Shown: piece after piece, positions 55,081 to 64,000 of the stretch | Layout of the letters: the number at the start of each line of letters is the position of its first letter | How positions within the stretch are numbered: the first letter of the stretch is position 1 | From: Craterostigma plantagineum | Lineage: Eukaryota; Streptophyta; Magnoliopsida; Lamiales; Linderniaceae | Length of the DNA: 64,000 nucleotides | Assembly: GCA_027422505.1 (NCBI GenBank) | Contig: JAPQWV010000335.1 | Span: 101,001-165,000 of the forward strand | Direction: 5' to 3' | Translations under genes and position numbers: made by a program | The notes under the pieces: generated by a model | The model's database searches: none | Seen by the model: the letters and a program-made list of their open reading frames with translations, nothing else | Told to the model about the DNA's origin: nothing

Positions 55081-55326
55081 ATATCGATGAACACTCGGAA
55101 GGTTAGCGAGGTCCCCTGGAGAAGGTCCTAAATAGGTTGGGTTCGAGGTGCGGAGCAGGAAGGAAAGATAGGTTCGAGGACCGTTGGTCAAAGAAAGGGT
55201 AAGGTCCTGATTCCGGGACGAAGCCGTATGACGCGAGAGTGTCACGTACGGTTTCTTTGAGAAGGGTGTGATACCACCACCTATCAGGCCCGACGAGCGG
55301 TCCACGGAGCTGCATCCCTACTCACC
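55081..55326 (+). ncRNA. 3' part of nad1 intron 4 (group II), with domain V
   Basis: Domain V is at 55220-55255: a GAAGCCGT/ACGGTTTC lower stem with one G-U pair, a bulge, and an upper stem TGACGC/GTGTCA closed by a GAGA (GNRA) tetraloop. This is the catalytic heart of group II introns. A domain VI-like segment follows to the exon at 55327. The sequence before domain V has no long ORF, and no matR-like frame is found upstream, although matR lies within this intron when exons 4 and 5 are cis-linked in the usual way. The simplest reading is a trans-spliced half-intron with exon 4 elsewhere. The 5' limit given here is arbitrary. Confidence 0.8.
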
Positions 55327-55585
55327 TGGTCCATGCACATCGCTCTCTCCAGGAGGTTGGCCGCCTATCCTAGATCTTCCCATTTCCAAGAAGATCCCCG
55401 GCTCGATCTGGTTTAGTATCAAGGTGATTCTCTTTCTGTTCCTATATATATGGGTCCGTGCAGCATTTCCACGATATCGTTATGATCAATTAATGGGACT
55501 TGGCCGGAAAGTGTTCTTGCCTCTATCATTAGCTCGGGTAGTCGTCGTTTCTGGTGTTTTAGTCACCTTTCAATGGCTTCCTTAA
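55327..55585 (+). CDS. nad1: nad1 exon 5 (NADH dehydrogenase subunit 1, C-terminus)
   Basis: Encodes the last 85 residues of ND1, a membrane subunit of complex I at the ubiquinone site. The frame gives [60 protein letters not shown] and ends VTFQWLP-stop. The length from 55327 to the TAA is 259 nt, the usual size of angiosperm nad1 exon 5. Genomic codons that probably need C-to-U RNA editing are CCA at 55331-55333 (Pro to Leu), CGG at 55505-55507 and CGG at 55535-55537 (both Arg to Trp). The in-frame start upstream (55268) is intronic and not a real start. Exons 1-4 are not in the window. Confidence 0.96.
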
Positions 55586-58500
55586 TTATGTGCGAGGAAT
55601 TGCCCTATTGAGTAATGGGAAGCGGGCTACTCCCCGAAAATGCCCCGCCCGTAGGTTCCTTTGTGTCGTTGGGGATTGAAATAGGAGGTTTGGAAGGAAT
55701 CCTAAACCAGTGGTGGGAATATCGTCTTTGTGCTAATCGGTCCGGTCTCTGAAAGAAGGTTCAAAAGAGGGAAGAGCGACTCAAGCAGCCCCGACTAAGG
55801 GAACTTGTCCACGAATTAAGCATTCACCGGGACACTTGAGAGACCTTCTTTTAGCAAATGGGAAAGAGTCTAATCTTCCTCTTTCGAGAGCCGTGCTAGG
55901 CATAAGAATGTTGCTAAGTCGTTTTCTGGGTGATCATCCCTTTACGAAAGAACATCTTATTACCATATTTTGCGTAAGTGCTGTGAAGAGATAGGTTGAG
56001 TGAAGGTCCCTAGGAGCGTCGTGCTGCTGCTTGGCTCACCCTTATTTGTTTTGTTTGTAACGGTCTATCCGCCGAGATGCAACTATTGTATACCCGGGAT
56101 TTTGTGACCCTATTATATTAGAATTAGATTAGTTTCAAACTCTTAGCTGCTCTTTTCTCGACTTGGCTTGCTTCATCAGGAAGGGCGAACTTGAAAGCTG
56201 AATGAGATGTGCTAGATCGGGGCTTCCCTCGGCCACTAAGCGATAGACTTGAGACAGATAGCTTTAGCTGATCTGATCTGCAACTATCTTTTGACTTTGA
56301 AAACGGAGTAACCAACCGCCCGTCAAGATCCTCTGCTACAGGGGACTTGGGGTCCATAGTCAGATCAAGAAATTAGCCTTTTGGGCACCTTACGTACTGG
56401 TCTGGAAGACCGTAGAACCTTTTTATGAACTGAAACTCCTTCCTCGGGAATAAGGAATGATGAAAAAGCTACAGCCTACTAAGAAAGCAGTGGAAATACT
56501 CCTTGGCGACTAGAAGGAATTCGATCACCAACCGGTCGTGGCACTTATTGGAATGGTGAAATCAAGGAGGAGACGGAAGGCAAAGAGCTTCGAATTTGCT
56601 ACGACTTATTCCCTGAAAAGAGTTCGATTTAGGAGAGTGAAAAGCGATTATTCTTCTTCCTTTTCTTTCCTCAGCAGAGAGTTAGGAGCATGAAGATAGT
56701 TCAGTTCTTGATGCTCTTCGAGAATCTGATGCTTCAACCGTGCTTGGCTTCCCAACTTCGACTGAACTTCAAATCATTTTCTTTTTTTATCCTCCCTCAG
56801 GGACTACCTAAGAAGATTGAACTCTCTAATTGCTTCTCCCTACTAGGGTACTACTTTCCTAAAGCAAAGCCGCCCTAAAGGAGTCACTAGACACCGCAAC
56901 ATCAACTGGCCTTGGATCAGCGGGTAGCCACTCTGGTGGTGAGTTCAACCAAAAGCAAGTCAGAGTGAATCGCCAGAGAGAGGAACCAACTATCTTCAGC
57001 CGTTATCTTGACAAGGTCAGGCGACAGATCTGCTTTTGAAAGGCAAATGGCCGCAGAAAACCCTAATTTTTAGCTTACTAGCGAGGGTCTTGCGATAGAT
57101 TTTTTGTCTTCCTTTTCTTGGTTGTTCTCCCTCCCCTGCTTTTGAGTTATTGTTAAAGTGGAAGTCACCGTATATTTTTCATATGCTGGCGAATAGGCTC
57201 CAAAGGATCGAATATAGGGTACGGTCGATACCCGCCATAGGTTGCTTGCTAAGGAGTCAACCAAGCCAGTTCAAGCCTTGTCTTTACAAAGAAATCCCGG
57301 TAAAAGGGAGAGAGGGAGCGAGTGGAGTATACGAAACGAGTTGAAGCGAGTAGTGTCTTTTCTTGTTCTTAGGGGGCAGGCTCATGACGATACGTTCTTG
57401 AAGTAGAGGATTTCAAATCTAGGTCTCAGTAGACGGAATGAGTCTGGTAAAGCTCTCCCACTCTAGAGCTCTAGGCTTTCTTCATCAGCTACAAGAAAAT
57501 CAACAGCAGTTCAAAAAAAAATGGATCCTAGAGAAGAAGGTTTTGGCTGCTCATTGGCTAAGTCGCATAAAGCATCCACTTGGATTTCTACATCGTTTGT
57601 ATTTCCGATTTGAGATAAGGGTGAGAGGATAGGGCCAAAACGATTGGATCCGAAGCCGAGGGTAAAAACCCGTTCCTGGTAAGGAATGATAACAAATGTT
57701 AGATCTCGCAATAAGTTTTGATCGACCTGGCTATTCCATTTCTGAGATTTAGAGTTCCGAGGCTTTGACGTCGAAGCGAAGGTAGAAAGGAATGGAATGA
57801 TATCGGGTAAACAGAATAGATGTCTCGTCTCCCTGCTCCTTGAAGGCGAAACCGCAGTTACGTATTCAAAGTCAAAGGAAATTCTCTATCTATCTCTGAG
57901 ATTGAGATGTCTATTTCTCAATGAGACCGACTCTGTCGAATTCCTTCTTGTTGATAGGGAAGAAAAAGCTCGAAAGATAGGAGTTACGCAGCTAGTTGGC
58001 ATTTGAGATCAGATTACGGCAAAGCAAAGGCAGGGAAGCTACCCTTTAAGCCGCTGGGTTAGGACTCAGACCTGGCTAAAAAAGAGCCCCAAAGGCAGCG
58101 CGCCTTGGTGTGCTTTCTAGATCTCGCCCCTTTTTAGCAATTCCATTTGTGACGAAGACTCGAGCATCCTCCCAACCACATAGGTAGGGATTGCTCAATC
58201 CTAATCATCTTTATGACCTCTCAATCTACTGACGACTTGTCTCCCGAAGACATGAGATATATCAACTAATAGAAATAGAAGGAGAAACTCGCTTTCTGTA
58301 TTGCATACGGGAATCGGGTTTGAAAGCTTGTATTGTTTCTTTGGCAACTTCGAGGAAGGCTTGGTTTTTCGCATTCCCATTACCCTTCCTTATCTTGTTT
58401 GCTTGTGTTGTTCGGATAAACCGTAAGGTAACCTTTAGGAGAGGTTAGTCTTCTTTTCTACCGTGAAATTCTAAATAATAGAAAGGGAGAAGTCGACTCA

Positions 58501-61500
58501 CTTCACTCCGATTGACCAAAGAGGAAAGTCAGAATGGAACTGCAAATAGCGTATGAGATAGAGAGTGGGGCAGATTCGCCCAGTTGAACCTTCCACTATG
58601 ATGAAGGGGTTGCAGAGATTACTTTTACTGCGCCCAACAGCATTGAGTCTCCTAAGCCTAATGCTGTAAGAAAGAAAGTGTATGAGTTTACGCGTTGCAA
58701 ACCTCTGGTATAAACAACCTCTCTTGCTAGACTGGCTATCTATGCCCATTGGTGGATTTCCCCTATGCGCCTTCGTTGAGCCTAAGAAGAATAGGGATGT
58801 CCGAAACTCAAGCCCCAACCTAAAAGTTCCCCTGTCCTTTCTTGCTCGTAACTAAACTCACTCCTAAGAAAAGAAGCTGCCCGAGCAGCAGCCTTTACCT
58901 TGGGTTGGGGTATGACCCGCATTAGAATGCGAGTTCGGATGCACTTCCTGGGGGATGGTTCCATAGGTATAGTGCTGCGGGGTCGTCCCAAGTCAAGTCT
59001 ATCTTTCCGAGCTCGTACTGCTTTAACAAACAGCAGGCGTAACAGCCTCCCTAAGAGCTGCCCTTGAGGAATTGCTTTTATTAGCTGAGTCCCGAGTGCG
59101 TACTTATCGAACTTATAATGAACGCCCGGCCTTGAAATGTTAAATGCTGAAAGAAGTCGTAGCCCAAAACTAAAAGTACCTTAAAGAAAGAACGGACGAT
59201 AGCCCTATCAGTTCAGTCTACGGTTTCCCCACCGGTAGTCGGATATCAATAATCACTTAACCCGCCTTAGTAGAGTGAGGAGTGAACGGATTTAAGTGAA
59301 GTTTTGAGTTGAATTAGTCTTTCAACACAACCTGCCCTAAGCTTAGCCAAACCCGCAGAGCAGGTACGTGTCATAGCTTGACTCGGCCACGGTTTCATTC
59401 TACCGCCCATGTGAAAGGCGTGTGACAAGCAACTACATCGGCTAATAATTCTATTCTCTTTCTTTTAGAAGGCAGCAAAAAGACCACTTAGAGCAGCGGA
59501 GGGACGGAGTTTCAAAGCGTAGTGTGTTAACTAAGAGTTCATCTTTCAAGACCATAATGCCGTTAGCAGAGAAGGTTTTTTTCCTTCGCTCCAGTCTACA
59601 AAACCAGTCTCGTCCTAACGGACTCAGCGCTCTTTTAGCCCCATCGGCTTACGACTAAGCTTCGTAAACTCACTTTTACTGATGATCTTATTCAATGGCC
59701 AATAATCAAGCTTATATTCCTACCGATTCCCTTGCTTGAGGAAGAGTGGAACACAAACAAGAATGCCTTACTTCGAAGCAAGGAGAGAGTCAATTCAGGT
59801 CCGGATGGAATTGATTGAGAGATTCGGTATAAAGCTTGACCCTAGCCTCTAGTCGAATCATTCAGCTTCTGACTCCCCCTACTAGATCGAAGTTGAGCAT
59901 GGTCAGTTTCATCTTGCCACATCGTAGCAGCGTACCCTCTCTATACAAGTCACAAGCCATCTCCGGACCAAAGCTATAACAATAGGATAAGGTAAGGCAC
60001 GAAAGTCACTTCTTGCACTAAGGCAAGGTTGACGAACAACAAGGATAGGGTCCGGTTCGGCTAAGTCCATTGCTCGGTCATCCGAGAGTTCTTCCCGCTT
60101 CATTCAATCAGCAAGACAATGTGAATAGGTATTCTAAAGTCAAGGGCCGGACCTGACTCCGTTAGCTGAGCTCTGAGCTTTGCTCCTGGGTTACCTATTT
60201 GAACTAGTCTTCCGATTGACAGACAGACCGGTTTGCGACAGGCTTGGCGGAATGGACTGAGACCGAGGAAAAGCTATCGTGCTACTGGCTTTTAACCGAA
60301 TTGCTACTTTATAGCTCTTAGCTGGACTCCCTCTACCTCTAAATCCACTTAGTCTTGCATGGACTTTTGAGCATTTGCTGTACTAGAGGGTACTCCCGCA
60401 GGATTAAGCAAACTCCTTACCCTTGACCTAGCTGTCTGACTCGCGGGCCCTATAAATGGAAGGGAACCCCCCGGAATCGATAGAAAAGGCAAACTCTTCC
60501 TGCTTAAGGGTAGTGCGTATTAGCGACTATCTAACCGATCCTCGATCGAAGTCGGACATACTGAATCCAACCCCTCCTGCTACACAGGCTTTTAGGGAGC
60601 TCTCAACGGCTGAAGAGGAACTAGAAAAAAAATGTCTTTATCACTCGCTTCCACGTCTGAGAATGAATATAAGGAAGAATCAGTCCAAAGCTAAGTATAA
60701 GAAAAGGTAGCGAGGATAAGAAGAAGCTAAAGCTCGGAAACAGAGGGAGAATTCCCAGCTTTTCTCGTAGGAAAGAGGTCCGGATTCCTTGATGAAAAGC
60801 AAGTCAGATTACCGGATTGACTAAGGAAAGCCAGGAACAGGTCCCAATAAAGACAAAGAAAAGGGAGCGGGATGCCACTCGACAAGAGGCAATGACAATT
60901 GAAAGCCCTTGTTCCAGCTTAGAGGGAAAAGCACCGCACTATAAGAAAAAGAAAGGGAAGAGAAAGAGAAGTCAGGGACTTGTCCTCATGGTCTCCTAAG
61001 GGTCTTCCCCTAGGCATAACCAATAGACAAAGAGTTCCAACTATCGAATCAAAGAGGAACAGAGCCGCTTTCCCCAGTTGACGAGAAAAAGAAAGGAAAT
61101 GAGCCCATCACCTATCTGAAGCTGAAGGAATGAAAGCATTAGAGTCTTGATCCCCTGCTTAACCTGAAACCTCTCAAGCCAGGGAAAGATTTCAAGTTCA
61201 GACTATGATGACTGGCACTCTACCTAATCCATCAATTCTTGGATAGGTTGCTTCTGAGAGAGCAGCTCTTCCGACTGCTCGTATTCATCCCTTCCCCATT
61301 GTTTGGGTTTCAACCTGGAACTATTCACTATTGGTATTACAGAAGAAGCTAAAGAAGAGGAGTCTTGTTAGAAAGACTAGAGAAGGTCAGAATTGTGGAG
61401 TTCAAACGACAAAAGTAGCCGCAAGATTGTCACTTTCTGAGATCAAATCAGCCACAATCAAGGGGGTTAATAGAGATAGACTTGTTGGGGAAGGTGCTCT

Positions 61501-63600
61501 CTTTCAGCCCCGCCCGTAGACCTTCCTCAACCACCCCAGGTCGGGGTGCAACCGGGGCCATCTTACTCGGAGCAAAATCACTCTGCCGGCGACTTCGACT
61601 TCAACTCCTTCTCTCAGGTGAAAGTAGGTACTAGAAAGTCTAATTCAACATCAAAGAAGGCCGAGGAGACATTAGTTTCTATGAATTGTCACAACTCCGC
61701 TCAACAGGTTAAGCCTGCCTGTCTGGTAGTATCTCTTCGGGATGCCCAGGCGCGGCAGAAATGTCCGGAGCTATGTGGGATAAGGTCGCTTGACTCTGTC
61801 TTCCTTGCGGAAAAGCAGGAAGGCAAACCTGATCACGGTCGACTAACGGTAAGTCATTCTAGCTCTGGGTGGGAAAGATGCGGGTTCAAATCCCTCTCGG
61901 GATTCAAGATCGGAGTGAGCCTTCAAAGAGCAGTTTCTTCCCGGGTGTGTGCGAGCCTCTTTACCCAAGGTAGAGAAGAAATAGAGATAGGGCCTGTGAG
62001 CAAAACAAAAAAGGAATTTCATCTGGTCGATAGCTCCTACTTCTTTACTGGCATTACGCCATGATAGGTCTTGAAGAAATCGAGAAGAAAAGATTGATTT
62101 CACCTAGCTTAGCTCGGTAGGCTGTGCTATCTTTCTTGTGTCCTTTCAAGCAGCAATAGCTGTGCTTGTACAGGACTCGAGCAATCTTTTTTCTAATCGC
62201 AGCGAAATAAATTTAAAGTGGAACAAAAAAAGATATCGTTATTCCATTCTTTCTATGCTGCGCCACAGCTCCATTAGTTTTGCCGCCTCAAGAGAGATGA
62301 GATTCCATCCCCGAGGTTGCCGAAAAGAAGACTAAAGAGAATAAATCCTTGATTGCCAATGGTCCTAACTAACGACCCTAACTAAAGAAAAAGAGCCTTG
62401 AATGCTAGGCAGTTGCCAGTCAGAACAAAAATTCAAATAGGATGGAAAAGGACATCATCGACGCGCGAACGGTTTAGACAAAGGCAAGAATGGCATATCC
62501 GAACAGCTTCCCCAAGTCGTAGGAAGACTACGGAACTAAACAAAGAGCTAAATACGTAAGCAATCCCAATTCAGGTTTTCCCCGAAAAGGCTATAGTCGC
62601 AGACCCACAATCAGCCGCCAAGTTCATTCAGTAGACATCAATACCTTATCTTCTCGCACGGGGAAAGAGATTCCCAGCCCAGAGTGGAGAAACTCATCAA
62701 ATCCATATTGACTGTTGAATCTAGCTTACTCCTTTCCTCGAGTGAGGTTTTTTTTTAGTCGCTCCTTAGCTCCTTTCGTTGAGACCTCGTTGCGCTACAG
62801 ATTAAAAGAGTGGAAATTCCCTGACTGAAAAAGAGGAGATAGAAAGTTCTCAATACTTTTTCCGATACCTTCCCCGAATCTAGTTACCGAGTGAGCAAGA
62901 AAAACCAGCTCTTGGCGTGAGAAAAGGGCTCCCATCCAACAGGTCTGCTAAGGGGAGCTCATTCCTCTTCGTTAAAGGCTGACTCCTCGACAACTGAGGA
63001 AGAAAAGAAAGCTTTCGACCTACGCTTACTCCTAAATCCGAAGACTCCTACAAAAAGGCTCCATTCCATGGCTGTTTTGGGCAGTGAGCCACTCCTTGAT
63101 CAAAGACTCAGGGATAAGAGTACCGGCAAGGAAAGGATGTGAAATTTGATTTTAAAGAAAGGAAGATAGGAACTGAGAGAAGAGAAAGTAAATCTTCTGT
63201 TCGTGAACCATAGGACAAATGGTTCACTTCACTCTCTGTAAGAGGTATAAGACTTATTGCTTAGTGTGAGTTCAATAGATTCATTTTCTTTTTCCCTGCG
63301 GGGCCTTTAGACCTCTTTCATACCTGATCGACTATTATCCCATACCTGCTTATCCTCGCCTTTCTAAACCACTTATGTTTGTTGAAAAAAAGGCAGCAGG
63401 AAATGTCGTATGTGACCGGTGAAACTTCATCTTTCAACGCGCTACATCCCTCGAAAGGCATATCTCGCCTTCCAGGATGAAGACAAGAGGGCTCTGGTTG
63501 TCCTTTCTTTCTCTAGTTAATTGAATCTCCTAGAAGCCTTCTCGCTGGAGCAAAGTCTTCTGCTTTATTTCAATGGAGAATGCATTTGATTGATTTTCTG
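55586..63600. other. intergenic DNA, no recognisable gene
   Basis: Eight kilobases downstream of nad1 without a recognised gene. Unidentified frames include 61546-62064 (plus, 172 codons, GTG opening), 58498-58818 (minus, 106 codons) and 60456-60710 (plus, 84 codons). A T-arm-like GCGGG-TTCAAAT-CCC near 61880-61896 lacks an acceptor stem. The first bases after the nad1 stop are presumably its 3' UTR. Confidence 0.45.
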
Positions 63601-63662
63601 CAACTCGCCAGACTCGAACTGGCACGGCTCTGATCAAGCCTATTGTTCCTACAATAGAGTTG
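63601..63662 (-). ncRNA. t-element (tRNA-like, near-cloverleaf) 3' of a membrane ORF
   Basis: On the minus strand 62 nt fold as a small cloverleaf: acceptor-like CAACTC/GAGTTG (6 bp), first hairpin TATTGT-AGGA-ACAATA, second hairpin GGCT-TGATCAG-AGCC with a 7-nt loop, and T-arm GCCAG-TTCGAGT-CTGGC (5 bp, 7-nt loop). All four stems are perfectly paired. The D-arm position holds a 6-bp tetraloop hairpin instead of a D-arm, and the acceptor is one pair short, so it is a tRNA mimic or a heavily modified tRNA relic. It starts 112 nt after the stop of the small membrane ORF at 63775-63993 on the same strand. Confidence 0.75.
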
Positions 63663-63774
63663 TTTTGGTTACCCGGTTCGTCCTTCTCGTCTTTATATAA
63701 TGGACTACATTCGGGGCCACCCGGCTGACACTCTTGTAATTGATGCTAAACTAATAGGTCCTGGTCCGACTAAA

Positions 63775-64000
63775 CTAATTTTTGAAGAAATAGTTTAGTG
63801 CGGTCAGGAACCCGATTTGAATCCCGAGCCCCACAAGCCAATTCGAATAGAGAGAAAGAGCAGCGGACCCCGTTAATGGGGTTAAAAGTACTCCTAAAAT
63901 AAGGAAATAAACAACGAGGAGGGTTTGGATGCCCTCTCTCTTATTCTCGAGAAGTATTTCTGCCAAGGGCCTCTTGCTCCTTTGGGCTTTCAAAAAAAAG
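63775..64000 (-). CDS. hypothetical membrane protein, C-terminal part (runs off window)
   Basis: A minus-strand frame ends with TAG at 63775-63777 and is open to the window edge. The TTG at 63991-63993 is only a nominal start, so the true 5' end is probably outside. It has a polar, basic N-terminal part (KAQRSKRPLAEILLENKREG) and two hydrophobic segments (IQTLLVVYFLILGVLLTPL and NWLVGLGIQIGFLTALNYF). No standard gene matches. With its downstream t-element it repeats the arrangement at 45.05-45.6 kb. Confidence 0.4.
   Translation of the reverse strand, partial: FFLKAQRSKRPLAEILLENKREGIQTLLVVYFLILGVLLTPLTGSAALSLYSNWLVGLGIQIGFLTALNYFFKN

Noticed and set aside
61880..61896. T-arm-like GCGGG TTCAAAT CCC
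   Set aside because: No complementary acceptor strand at tRNA distance, so neither a tRNA nor a t-element is supported.
61546..62064. 172-codon plus-strand ORF
   Set aside because: Opens at GTG, low-complexity, no domain or membrane segment; the embedded T-arm-like motif suggests non-coding origin.
1..64000. CRISPR arrays, rRNA genes, bacterial operons
   Set aside because: No regularly spaced repeats, no rRNA sequence and no bacterial gene organisation seen.

Overview
This window looks like part of a large flowering-plant mitochondrial genome. It holds the 259-nt last exon of nad1 with group II intron domain V in front of it, an intact mitochondrial-type trnK(UUU), and a scrap of plastid DNA (rps11 plus the 5' end of rpoA). 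The rest is long, nearly gene-free DNA carrying foreign insertions. Recognisable native genes fill only a small fraction of the 64 kb.

Layout. 1-4.1 kb: no recognisable gene. 4.1-9.54 kb: a mosaic that looks nuclear-derived, with an acidic exon-like frame and T-rich, CpG-poor flank, a broken Ty3/gypsy pol, a roughly 1.2-kb block almost without CpG, and a tRNA-derived SINE that still has its poly(A) tail and target-site duplication. 12.7-18.5 kb: an AT-rich integrated linear-plasmid segment on the minus strand. It carries an uninterrupted phage-type RNA polymerase (1011 aa) and, 3 nt downstream, an uninterrupted protein-primed-type family B DNA polymerase (920 aa). 22.6-23.0 kb: a broken unidentified ORF. 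25.7-28.6 kb: three short retroelement pieces (LINE RNase H, gag zinc knuckle, DUF4283-like). 35.3-37.3 kb: another nuclear block, with a Ty1/copia LTR end, primer-binding site and gag, followed by three exon-like segments with in-phase GT-AG introns. 45.0-46.4 kb: a minus-strand run of membrane-protein ORFs ending in a tRNA-like t-element. 48.6-49.9 kb: trnK and an unidentified two-helix membrane ORF. 51.5-52.5 kb: a coiled-coil pseudogene fused to the plastid rps11-rpoA fragment. 53.6-54.0 kb: a LINE reverse transcriptase tail. 55.2-55.6 kb: nad1 exon 5. 63.6-64.0 kb: a second t-element 3' of another small membrane ORF that runs off the window.

How the parts relate. The two plasmid polymerases are the autonomous replication and transcription set of invertron-type mitochondrial plasmids and probably came in by integration. 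nad1 exon 5 needs splicing to exons outside the window, and no matR-sized ORF lies upstream of it here. The retroelement, SINE and exon-like pieces are mostly broken passengers from the nucleus. The two t-elements are candidate 3'-end processing signals for the membrane ORFs next to them. All identifications come from reading motifs by eye; no database search was run.
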